From Bacteroidetes bacterium HGW-Bacteroidetes-21 (GTDB taxonomy: Bacteria; Bacteroidota; Bacteroidia; Bacteroidales; GWA2-32-17), in assembly GCA_002840935.1 (NCBI GenBank), contig PHDH01000003.1, positions 1,617 to 48,986 on the forward strand: a stretch of DNA of 47,370 nt. The letters run 5' to 3'. Of the stretch, positions 24,049 through 31,450 are shown piece after piece. The notes beneath the pieces were generated by a model. That model was not told where the DNA came from and did not search any database. It saw nothing but the letters and a program-made list of their open reading frames with translations. Each line of letters begins with the position of its first letter. The stretch's first letter is position 1. The translations under genes and the position numbers were made by a program.

Positions 24049-25530
24049 TTATTGTGTTTCTATTTTATTGAAAGGAGGCAGGTTTTCTTTAGGACTAAGT
24101 CCACTTTCACCGGCTAACCGGATAATGAATTTCCATGCCTCAGCGGGATCGTTCTTTATTTCGCCATTTAGAATGGCTTCTCTGACAGCGTTTTTAAGGT
24201 CGCCTACCGTTTTACAGGGAGGAATGGAAAAAACCTGCATAATTTCTTCACCCGATACAGGAGGTTGCCAGTTGCGAATTCGATCGTTTTCTTCTACTTC
24301 CTGAAGTTTTTCGCGGAGTATAGCAAAGTTGGTGAGATAACGCGTTACTTTTTCCTTGTTTTTGCTGGTGATATCTGCTTCGGCTAATAACATGAGATCG
24401 TTAATGTCGTCACCTGCCTCAAAAAGGAGTCGTCTGACAGCCGAATCTGTGATAATCTCTTCGGTGAGTGCGGCTGGACGTAAGTGTAGTGAAATCAGTT
24501 TTCGCAAATATTTTAGGGGTTCGCCCAAAGGGAGACGTAGCCTCTTAAATAAGGGGGAAGCCATTTTCGATCCCACAATTTCGTGTCCGTGAAAAGTCCA
24601 TCCTGTTCCCTTCTGAAACATTCTTGTAGCGGGTTTCCCAATGTCGTGCAACAGAGCAGTCCATATTAACCATATATTATCTGTGGTAGTGCGAATTTTA
24701 TCTACTACCTGCAGCGTATGACTGAAATTGTCTTTGTGGCCTTTGCCATCGACATACTCACTGCCTTTCAGGTGGAGTAGCTCGGGCATATAATAATTCA
24801 TTAACCCGGTTTTTTCCATGAGCCATAATCCAACCGAAGGGGTTTCGGATAAAAGTATTTTATTGAATTCGTCGGTAATTCTTTCTGTCGAAACAATCTC
24901 AAGTCGTGATGCATTCCGGCTAATCGCTTCCAGTGTTTTTGCTTCTATAGTGAATCCCAGTTGGGAGGCAAATCTGATGGCGCGCATCATCCTGAGTGGA
25001 TCGTCGGAGAATGTAATATCTGGATCGAGGGGTGTTCGTAGAATTTTATACTCAATGTCCAGAATGCCTTCAAAACGATCAATTATCTCCCCAAAATTTT
25101 CGAGCATAAGGGATGCTACTAATGTATTAATTGTAAAGTCGCGACGATTGAGGTCGTCTTCAAGATTGCCGTTTTCAACTATGGGTTTGCGACTACCTCT
25201 GTTATAACTTTCCTTTCGGGCACCGACAAATTCTAGTTCATAAGTCAACATTTTATCAGGTTCTGTATCAGAAGGTAATTCGAATTTTACTTGAGCTGTG
25301 CCGAAACTTTTAAATACATTCAGTGTGGCTCCTTTAATTTCGGCAGCCACTTTTTCTGCAATCTCAATACCGCTTCCAATAACAAGAATATCAATGTCTT
25401 TTGTCTTTCTTTTCATCACCATATCCCGGACATAACCCCCCACCACATAAACGGTAGCTTTCTCACGGGAAGTTACCTCGGAAATAACCCGAATGGCTTT
25501 GTTTGATAGTAGTACACTGCTTATTTCCAT
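24049..25530 (-). CDS. tRNA nucleotidyltransferase / poly(A) polymerase family with HD domain
   Basis: This 493-residue class II nucleotidyltransferase adds or repairs the CCA end of tRNAs, or in some lineages polyadenylates RNA. The head domain has VYVVGGYVRDMVMKRKTKDI with the metal-binding DxD at about residues 45-47 (DIDIL) and RRDFTINTL. The neck contains DPLRMMRAIRFASQLGFTIE with the template-like ETE/RxxR region. An HD phosphohydrolase domain follows (TALLHDIGKPATR, FHGHEIVGSKM), as in many bacterial CCA enzymes. The ATG at 25530 was chosen over one at 25539, because the latter lies inside the -7 box. It heads a minus-strand run with aroQ, the large lipoprotein and the barrel. CCA versus poly(A) specificity cannot be settled by eye. 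Confidence 0.9.
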   Translation of the reverse strand: MEISSVLLSNKAIRVISEVTSREKATVYVVGGYVRDMVMKRKTKDIDILVIGSGIEIAEKVAAEIKGATLNVFKSFGTAQVKFELPSDTEPDKMLTYELEFVGARKESYNRGSRKPIVENGNLEDDLNRRDFTINTLVASLMLENFGEIIDRFEGILDIEYKILRTPLDPDITFSDDPLRMMRAIRFASQLGFTIEAKTLEAISRNASRLEIVSTERITDEFNKILLSETPSVGLWLMEKTGLMNYYMPELLHLKGSEYVDGKGHKDNFSHTLQVVDKIRTTTDNIWLIWTALLHDIGKPATRMFQKGTGWTFHGHEIVGSKMASPLFKRLRLPLGEPLKYLRKLISLHLRPAALTEEIITDSAVRRLLFEAGDDINDLMLLAEADITSKNKEKVTRYLTNFAILREKLQEVEENDRIRNWQPPVSGEEIMQVFSIPPCKTVGDLKNAVREAILNGEIKNDPAEAWKFIIRLAGESGLSPKENLPPFNKIETQ

Positions 25531-25536
25531 ACAATG

Positions 25537-25570
25537 CAAAGGTACAAATAACTATATGAAATTTAACAAA
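25537..25570 (-). promoter_or_regulatory. Candidate promoter for the tRNA nucleotidyltransferase operon
   Basis: On the minus strand TTTG (25570-25567) is followed after 22 bases by TACCTTTG (25544-25537), an exact -7 match at acceptable spacing. The box ends only six bases before the ATG at 25530, so transcription would begin at or very near the start codon. Confidence 0.4.
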
Positions 25571-25610
25571 AATTAATCACATAAACATATGTACAAATAT
25601 AAATATGTTA

Positions 25611-25618
25611 TATATTTG
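25611..25618 (+). promoter_or_regulatory. -7 box (TATATTTG) for the thioredoxin pair
   Basis: This is an exact TAnnTTTG match 14 bases before the trx ATG. The upstream stretch is very AT-rich without a clear TTG. Confidence 0.4.
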
Positions 25619-25632
25619 CTAAAAAAAATATT

Positions 25633-25995
25633 ATGATTGAGCATTTAACAGCCGAAACTTTCAAGACGAAAGTATTCAACTACGAAGAAAACAAAGAATG
25701 GAAATTCGAAGGAACAAAACCGTGTGTAATCGATTTTTATGCTGATTGGTGTGGACCATGTAAGATGGTAGCTCCTGTTCTTGAGGAACTGTATAAAGAG
25801 TATGACGGAAAAATTGATATTTACAAAGTAGATACCGAAGCACAACAGGAACTTGCCGGTGTATTTGGAATCCGGAGCATTCCTTCCATCTTATTTGTTC
25901 CATTAAATGAACAGCCTCAAATGGCTATGGGGGCATTACCTAAAGAAACGTTTGAAAAAGCTTTTGAAGACGTATTGAATGTTAAAAAGAACTAA
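25633..25995 (+). CDS. Thioredoxin (cytosolic)
   Basis: The 120-residue protein is a single thioredoxin domain without a signal peptide. The redox site ADWCGPCKM is at residues 37-45 (Cys40, Cys43), the cis-proline segment is IRSIPSILF, and DFYADWC is canonical. It reduces protein disulfides in the cytosol with thioredoxin reductase (family knowledge; no reductase gene in the window). The next gene starts one base after its stop and encodes a membrane-anchored relative that shares the same N-terminal extension (HLT.ETFK..VF.Y...KEWK) and C-terminal (LPKETFE) pattern. The two are therefore a tandem duplication in one transcription unit, closed by a terminator at 26555. Confidence 0.93.
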   Translation: MIEHLTAETFKTKVFNYEENKEWKFEGTKPCVIDFYADWCGPCKMVAPVLEELYKEYDGKIDIYKVDTEAQQELAGVFGIRSIPSILFVPLNEQPQMAMGALPKETFEKAFEDVLNVKKN

Positions 25996-25996
25996 T

Positions 25997-26521
25997 ATGA
26001 AACCGGTTTATTTCCTGATAATTGTTGCAATACTTGCAACTGGTGGGGTTATTTATAGTTTTAATAACTCTAAACCTGAACGAAAGTCTGTTGAACAAAA
26101 AAAATCTACTTCTACAGAATCTAAAGTTGCTGAAGAGAATAGTTTACAGGCAGATGAGAATGGTATTATTCATTTGACCCAGGAAACATTTAAAAAGGAG
26201 GTTTTCGATTATACTGCCAGTAAAGAATGGAAGTATTTAGGCAATAAACCTGCTATTATTGATTTCTATGCGGATTGGTGTCGTCCTTGCAAAATGCTGG
26301 CACCTACGCTGGAAGAACTGCAAAAGGAATACGGTGGTAAGATTCAGATTTATAAAGTAAACACCGACAAAAATCCGGAACTGTCAAATGCTTTTGGTAT
26401 TCAGGGTATACCTGCTTTGCTTTTCATTCCTGCAACAGGCGAACCTCAGATGTCAACTGGGCTTCTTCCCAAAGAAACGTTGGAATCAAATATTACTACC
26501 ATATTACAGGTAAAAAAGTAA
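25997..26521 (+). CDS. Membrane-anchored periplasmic thioredoxin-like protein (WCRPC)
   Basis: The 174-residue product begins with an uncleaved-looking hydrophobic segment (MKPVYFLIIVAILATGGVIY). A charged Ser/Lys/Glu linker follows to about residue 55, then a thioredoxin domain closely matching the upstream cytosolic thioredoxin. Its redox site is ADWCRPCKM (Cys95, Cys98), with Arg in place of the usual Gly, and its cis-Pro segment is IQGIPALLF. The middle residues tune redox potential, so a function different from the cytosolic copy is likely, perhaps reduction or isomerisation in the periplasm. An ATG at 25979 inside trx would add six residues ahead of the helix; the ATG at 25997 fits better. 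No ccdA or dsbD partner gene is in the window to supply electrons. Confidence 0.88.
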   Translation: MKPVYFLIIVAILATGGVIYSFNNSKPERKSVEQKKSTSTESKVAEENSLQADENGIIHLTQETFKKEVFDYTASKEWKYLGNKPAIIDFYADWCRPCKMLAPTLEELQKEYGGKIQIYKVNTDKNPELSNAFGIQGIPALLFIPATGEPQMSTGLLPKETLESNITTILQVKK

Positions 26522-26554
26522 AATAGATAAGGATTAAACCCTGATTTAACTCAT

Positions 26555-26582
26555 AAAACCGGATACTAATCCGGTTTTTTTT
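26555..26582 (+). terminator. Intrinsic terminator after the thioredoxin pair
   Basis: AAAACCGGAT (26555-26564), loop ACTA, ATCCGGTTTT (26569-26578), T-run to 26582. It is a perfect ten-pair stem. Confidence 0.9.
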
Positions 26583-26622
26583 ATTCCTTTAAATATGTTT
26601 TCTTTGTAGTTTATTTTTAGTT

Positions 26623-27369
26623 ATGTCATATACATTATCAATTATAGTTCCGGCTTATAATGAAGAGAGAACTATTAATATTATTCTTGATAAAGTCCTT
26701 GCAGTTCGTTTACCAGAAGAAGGCAAAAAAGAGATTATTCTTGTAAATGATTGTTCAAAAGATAATACTGCAAGTCGAATAGAAGCTTATATTGCAGATC
26801 ATCCTGATGTAAGTATGGTATTATTGAATCACGAAGTAAATAAGGGAAAGGGTGCTGCAATTCACACTGGTATTCAATATGCTCACGGAGATTTTATAAT
26901 TGTTCAGGATGCCGATACAGAATATGATCCTGAAGAATATTCGATTTTATTGAAGCCCATTTTAAGTGGCTTTGCAGATGTCGTATATGGATCAAGATTT
27001 TTAGGTGGAAAGCCACATCGGATATTATTTTTCTGGCATAGTATAGGAAATAAATTCCTGACCTTTATTTCCAATATGTTTACAAATCTGAATCTTACAG
27101 ATATGGAAACATGTTATAAGCTTTTCAAAGCAGATATTATTAAAGGAATTCCTTTGAAAGAAAAACGCTTTGGCTTTGAACCTGAAGTCACCGCTGGAAT
27201 TGCTCGGATTAAAAATGTTCGTTTATATGAAGTGGGAATATCCTATTATGGACGAACTTATCTTGAGGGAAAAAAGATAAGCTGGAAAGATGGTTTTCGC
27301 GCTATTTATTGCGTTCTGAAGTATAATGTTTTTTGTCGGCATAAAATTTCGAAAATCACATCAAAATAA
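26623..27369 (+). CDS. Family 2 glycosyltransferase (DPM1-like)
   Basis: This GT-A glycosyltransferase of 248 residues resembles dolichyl/polyprenyl-phosphate sugar synthases. Motifs: [53 protein letters not shown], the nucleotide/metal-binding [13 protein letters not shown] and [23 protein letters not shown] and [15 protein letters not shown] follow. That C-terminal part is typical of cytosolic GT2 enzymes that transfer sugar to a lipid phosphate. There are no membrane helices, unlike the two-TM DPM1 variants. It is the first gene of a co-oriented run leading to Wza/Wzc and may prime a glycan or supply lipid-linked sugar to a GT-C enzyme such as the one at 36303; the latter link is inference. 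Confidence 0.88.
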   Translation: MSYTLSIIVPAYNEERTINIILDKVLAVRLPEEGKKEIILVNDCSKDNTASRIEAYIADHPDVSMVLLNHEVNKGKGAAIHTGIQYAHGDFIIVQDADTEYDPEEYSILLKPILSGFADVVYGSRFLGGKPHRILFFWHSIGNKFLTFISNMFTNLNLTDMETCYKLFKADIIKGIPLKEKRFGFEPEVTAGIARIKNVRLYEVGISYYGRTYLEGKKISWKDGFRAIYCVLKYNVFCRHKISKITSK

Positions 27370-27372
27370 TAA

Positions 27373-27384
27373 TTATCGCGATAA
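27373..27384. repeat. 12-bp perfect palindrome before the asparagine synthase gene
   Basis: TTATCGCGATAA lies three bases after the GT2 stop, in the 63-base gap before the amidotransferase gene. It is too short and T-poor for a terminator. It could be an operator or chance. Confidence 0.3.
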
Positions 27385-27432
27385 GTGTTTTTAATAATAA
27401 ATATTGATTGCTTATGTTGAAACACTGATAAT

Positions 27433-29307
27433 ATGTGTGGAATTTTTGGTGTATATAATATAGTCAATCAGCAACCTATTGATCAGGAAAGGGTTGAAAA
27501 AGCGACATTTACCCTGAAGCAGCGGGGACCCGATGGCTCGGCAGTTTTTCTTCATGGAGCTTGTGCCTTAGGGCATACCCGGCTTTCTGTGATAGATGTC
27601 AGAGCCATTGCTTCACAACCTATGACAGATGAAAGCGGTCGTTATACCATCGTTTTTAACGGAGAGTGTTATAATTATCGGGTATTGAAGGCAGGGCTCC
27701 AGAAAGATGGTATTTCTTTTTTTTCAGACAGTGACACTGAAGTAATACTTAAAATGTATATCCGTTTTGGTGAGAAGGCTCTAAATCATTTAAATGGGTG
27801 TTTTGCTTTTGCGGTATACGATAATGTGCAGGAGACTTTGTTTATTGCCCGCGACAGATTAGGGATCAAACCTTTGCTATATTATTATGACGAGAAGTCA
27901 TTGGTCTTTGCTTCCGAATTACGAGCTATTATGGAATGGGGCATACCCCGGGAACCAGAGCCATTGTCATTTCCCTTTTATTTTCAACTGAATTATATAC
28001 CTGCACCACTAACTATTTTGAAGAATGTTCTTAAGCTAATGCCCGGGCAATATCTTAAAATAAGTAAAAGCAAATTAGAGAAACATACATGGTGGGTTAT
28101 TCCTGAAAATACGCAGGAAGAAATATCGGAAAAAGAAGCACAGGAAAAAATCAGAGAGTTGCTTTATGCTTCGGTTGAGCGTCGGCTCATTGCTGATGTG
28201 CCGTTGGGATGTTTTTTAAGCGGTGGCATTGATTCTGCCATTATTACAGGTATTGCACGAGAAATAAAGCCCGATTTACAGACTTTTTCTATAGGTTTTC
28301 CAGGAATGGGTATCTATGATGAAAGTTCTGCTGCCGAAACTACAGCTAAAAAACATAATACTAAACACACGACGATTCCCATTTCCACCAGTGACTTACT
28401 AAATAATGTCCAGCATTTTCTTGAAGTAACTGATGAGCCTTTTGCTGATAGTTCGGCTGTTGCAGTAAATATATTAAGTCAGGTAACAAAAAGACATATG
28501 ACCGTGGCATTGTCGGGCGATGGGGCTGACGAACTTTTTGGTGGATATAATAAACATGCTGCACACTTAAGAGTTTTACAACCAGAGTTTTCAGATCACT
28601 TTCTTCCATTAACATCCCCTTTAGGATCACTTTTTTCAGGATCACGAAGTTCTCGAATCGGAAACTTGTTAAGAAAAGCATCAAAATTCCAGCAGGGAAG
28701 GAAACTCTCACATCAGGATAGATATTGGCTTTGGTGTAGTCTGATGTCTGAAAAGCAATCGGGGGCATTACTGAAAACCAACAGTTCTAAAGTTGATTAT
28801 GACTATTATAGAAAACTCTACACCGGAAGTGTAGGAGGGAGAGATATGAACGAGATATTGACTTCCGATCTTAGACTTGTTCTTGCTAATGATATGCTGA
28901 CAAAAGCTGACAAATTTTCGATGTCCGAAGGACTTGAAATAAGAGTTCCGTTTCTGGACCATACATTGGTCGAGTATGTTAATCGAATTAAATCAGAATT
29001 CAAAATAAATAAACTGGAACGAAAATCTATCTTAAGAAGGACTTTTACTGATATAATTCCCGATGATATTATGCGTAAACCTAAGCATGGATTTGAAATT
29101 CCGGTTGAAAAGTGGATGAAAAACGAACTCCGGGGCTTGCTGGACGAATATACGCAGCCGTCCTATATTGAAAGACAGGGAGTGTTTAATATTAATGTAA
29201 TACAAGCATTGAAAAAAAAATCGTTGGCTACTATGTCTGGAGATACTCCTGCAAACTTATGGGCCATCCTTGTTTTTCAGTATTGGTGGAAAAAATATCT
29301 TGATTAA
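27433..29307 (+). CDS. asnB: Glutamine-hydrolysing asparagine synthase-like amidotransferase
   Basis: AsnB-type enzymes take ammonia from glutamine and amidate an adenylated carboxylate, normally aspartate. The 624-residue protein starts MCGIFGVYN, so Cys2 is the N-terminal nucleophile after Met removal. The Ntn glutaminase domain runs to about residue 190 (LKQRGPDGSA, HTRLSVID, VFNGECYNYR, RDRLGIKPLLYY). The synthetase domain holds the PP-loop FLSGGIDSAI (about 261-270), SGDGADELFGGY, LTKADKFSMSEGLEIRVPFL and the late PKHGFEIPVEKWM. Its length and position between two glycosyltransferase genes resemble the amidotransferases of polysaccharide loci (WbmX-like), which may amidate uronic acids. 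Amino-acid versus sugar substrate cannot be decided here. Confidence 0.9.
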   Translation: MCGIFGVYNIVNQQPIDQERVEKATFTLKQRGPDGSAVFLHGACALGHTRLSVIDVRAIASQPMTDESGRYTIVFNGECYNYRVLKAGLQKDGISFFSDSDTEVILKMYIRFGEKALNHLNGCFAFAVYDNVQETLFIARDRLGIKPLLYYYDEKSLVFASELRAIMEWGIPREPEPLSFPFYFQLNYIPAPLTILKNVLKLMPGQYLKISKSKLEKHTWWVIPENTQEEISEKEAQEKIRELLYASVERRLIADVPLGCFLSGGIDSAIITGIAREIKPDLQTFSIGFPGMGIYDESSAAETTAKKHNTKHTTIPISTSDLLNNVQHFLEVTDEPFADSSAVAVNILSQVTKRHMTVALSGDGADELFGGYNKHAAHLRVLQPEFSDHFLPLTSPLGSLFSGSRSSRIGNLLRKASKFQQGRKLSHQDRYWLWCSLMSEKQSGALLKTNSSKVDYDYYRKLYTGSVGGRDMNEILTSDLRLVLANDMLTKADKFSMSEGLEIRVPFLDHTLVEYVNRIKSEFKINKLERKSILRRTFTDIIPDDIMRKPKHGFEIPVEKWMKNELRGLLDEYTQPSYIERQGVFNINVIQALKKKSLATMSGDTPANLWAILVFQYWWKKYLD

Positions 29308-29384
29308 TCAATCCCCAGGTATCATATATAAATTATTTGCATACTTTAGGTATAGGAATGCGTAAATAAAGAAAATACAGATTC

Positions 29385-30608
29385 ATGCCGAGAATTCTAC
29401 GCATACTCAACCGATTCAATCTGGGAGGTCCCACATATAATGCCGCGTATCTAACCAAGCATATTTCATCTGATTATGATACACTTTTAATCGGAGGTAA
29501 GCATAATGAACACGAAGAAAGTAGCGAATTTATATTAAATAATATGGGCGTTGAAGCACTTATTATTCCCGAAATGCAACGCGAAATAAGTCCTGTAAAC
29601 GATCTGATAGCCTACAATAAAATTAAGCAAATTATACGAGAGTTTAAACCCGACATTGTTCATACACATGCTGCAAAAGCTGGTATGTTGGGGCGAAGAG
29701 CAGCTTATAGTCTGGGAGTTCCTGTAATAGTTCATACTTTCCATGGACATGTTTTTCACTCCTATTTTAATTCGGTTAAAACGGCCACTTTTATACAGAT
29801 CGAAAGGGCACTTGCCAAGAGAACAAGTAAAATTATTGCCATTTCTGATTTGCAGAAGAAAGAGCTGGCAGAAGATTTTAAAATAGCACCCTCTGAAAAA
29901 TTCAATGTTATCCCTTTGGGGTTTGATCTCTCCCGTTTCGGTGAAAATGTAGAAGAAAAAAGATCCGGCTTCAGGGAAAGGTATAATATTCCTTCTGATG
30001 TTTGTGCATTTGGGATAGTTGGACGAATTGTTCCGATTAAAAATCATCATTTTTTTATTGATGTTGTGGCAGGCTTAAAAGCAAATCCTATACAAAAAAT
30101 GGTGGCAGTAATTATCGGAGACGGAGAGGAAAGGCAAGAGATAGAAGCCTATGCGAAAGCTAAAGGTTTAAATATTTCTACAAGATATAACGAAAAAGAA
30201 AAAACTGACATTATTTTTACCAGTTGGATTAGAGATGTCGACAAAGTATATGCTGGTCTGGATATTGTTGCCCTAACTTCAAAGAATGAAGGTACTCCAG
30301 TTAGTTTGATTGAAGCACAAGCATCTGGAAAACCTGTAGTCTCAACAAATGCAGGAGGTATAAATGATGTCGTTAAACATCTTGAAACCGGATTATTGTC
30401 AGAGCAGGACGATACACGATGTTTTATTGATAACGTTAAGTTTTTGTTAAAGAATCAAGCCGAAACTCAGCGAATGATATCCATGGCAAAAATTAATGTG
30501 AAAGAAAAATATAGCTATAATAGACTTGTGAATGAAATGGATGTGTTGTATAAAGAGTTACTGACTGATATCAAACCTATTAAAAAGCCTTACTTTTTCG
30601 TTCTTTAA
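29385..30608 (+). CDS. Family 4 glycosyltransferase
   Basis: This GT-B glycosyltransferase of 407 residues transfers a sugar from a nucleotide donor onto a growing glycan at the cytosolic face. The N-terminal acceptor domain starts MPRILRILNRFNLGGPTYNA with the glycine-rich loop and contains DIVHTHAAKAGMLGRRAA and HTFHGHVFHSYF. The C-terminal donor domain has FGIVGRIVPIKNHHFFIDVV, VAVIIGDGEERQEIE and the EX7E-type motif EGTPVSLIEAQASGKPVVST with NAGGINDVV. This pattern recalls the WcaA/EpsD-like GT4 enzymes of exopolysaccharide clusters. It lies between the amidotransferase and wza-like genes. The sugar is unknown. Confidence 0.9.
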   Translation: MPRILRILNRFNLGGPTYNAAYLTKHISSDYDTLLIGGKHNEHEESSEFILNNMGVEALIIPEMQREISPVNDLIAYNKIKQIIREFKPDIVHTHAAKAGMLGRRAAYSLGVPVIVHTFHGHVFHSYFNSVKTATFIQIERALAKRTSKIIAISDLQKKELAEDFKIAPSEKFNVIPLGFDLSRFGENVEEKRSGFRERYNIPSDVCAFGIVGRIVPIKNHHFFIDVVAGLKANPIQKMVAVIIGDGEERQEIEAYAKAKGLNISTRYNEKEKTDIIFTSWIRDVDKVYAGLDIVALTSKNEGTPVSLIEAQASGKPVVSTNAGGINDVVKHLETGLLSEQDDTRCFIDNVKFLLKNQAETQRMISMAKINVKEKYSYNRLVNEMDVLYKELLTDIKPIKKPYFFVL

Positions 30609-30661
30609 TAGTGTTTAGCTTAAAAAATAAGGAAGAAAACACCGGATCACATAAATTTAGT

Positions 30662-30669
30662 TATTTTTG
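30662..30669 (+). promoter_or_regulatory. -7 box (TATTTTTG) for the wza-wzc-memo unit
   Basis: This is an exact TAnnTTTG match 18 bases before the preferred ATG of the export gene. It explains why the TTG at 30667 is not a start codon. Confidence 0.35.
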
Positions 30670-30687
30670 TGTAATTTTATAATTGGC

Positions 30688-31446
30688 ATGTGTAGAACTT
30701 TTTACAAAGTAATTTCTCCGGTTTCACTTTTATTATTGATGGTTATTGTCTTGTTGCCATCATGTAAAATGTTGACTTCCAGTGATTTTTTTAAGACAGA
30801 GAAAGATTTTTCTTATGCTGAATTTAAACCTAGTGAAAAGGAATATCGAATTCAGCCTTTTGATAAAATGGATCTGAAAATATATACTAATGATGGATAT
30901 AAGCTGGTGGATGTTTCCAATACACCAATGACGCAAAACCAGATTCTGTATAATGTCGAATTTGACGGGCAGGTGAAGTTGCCATCGTTGGGTAGGGTTG
31001 CATTGGCTGGCATGACACTACGAGAAGCAGAGTCTATGCTTGAAACCAAATATGCAGAGTTTTTTATTGAGCCTTTTGTCATGTTGAGCGTAGTGAATAA
31101 GCGGGTTATTGTTTTTTCAGGTGGGAGTAGTAGTGGGCAGGTTTTGGAGATGAAGAATGATAATTATACCTTAATTGAAGCATTGGCTGATGCCGGTGGT
31201 ATATCACAATTAAGCAAATCATATAAGATTAAATTGCTTCGTGGAGAACTCACTGCGCCACAAATTTTTGTTTTTAATATCAGAAGTATTAAAGATATGC
31301 AAAAGGCAAATTTTGTGCTTCAGGCCAACGATATTATTTATGTTGAGACACGTCCTGCTTATGGAACAAGAATTGTAACCGAGATATCTCCTTATCTTAG
31401 TATTTTGTCGTCGGTTTTGTTGGTTTATGGACTATTTTTAAGGTAA
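30688..31446 (+). CDS. Polysaccharide export outer membrane lipoprotein (Wza-like)
   Basis: Wza-type proteins form the outer membrane channel for capsule or exopolysaccharide. From the ATG at 30688 the product is 252 residues with a lipoprotein signal (MCRTFYKVISPVSLLLLMVI, lipobox LLPSC). A Poly_export domain follows (EYRIQPFDKMDLKIYTNDGY, FDGQVKLPSLGRVALAGMTL, REAESMLETKYAEFFIEPFV), then a SLBB-like part (VFSGGSSSGQVLEM, LIEALADAGGISQLS, LQANDIIYVETRP). A C-terminal hydrophobic segment (ISPYLSILSSVLLVYGLFL) is typical of Bacteroidota versions. The wzc-like gene begins four bases after its stop. A TTG at 30667 extends the frame but coincides with a -7 box. Confidence 0.92.
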   Translation: MCRTFYKVISPVSLLLLMVIVLLPSCKMLTSSDFFKTEKDFSYAEFKPSEKEYRIQPFDKMDLKIYTNDGYKLVDVSNTPMTQNQILYNVEFDGQVKLPSLGRVALAGMTLREAESMLETKYAEFFIEPFVMLSVVNKRVIVFSGGSSSGQVLEMKNDNYTLIEALADAGGISQLSKSYKIKLLRGELTAPQIFVFNIRSIKDMQKANFVLQANDIIYVETRPAYGTRIVTEISPYLSILSSVLLVYGLFLR

Positions 31447-31450
31447 GAGC

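Noticed and set aside
29535-30050. 171-codon minus-strand open frame
   Set aside because: It is opposite the GT4 gene, whose motifs are intact, and the translation looks like shadow coding.
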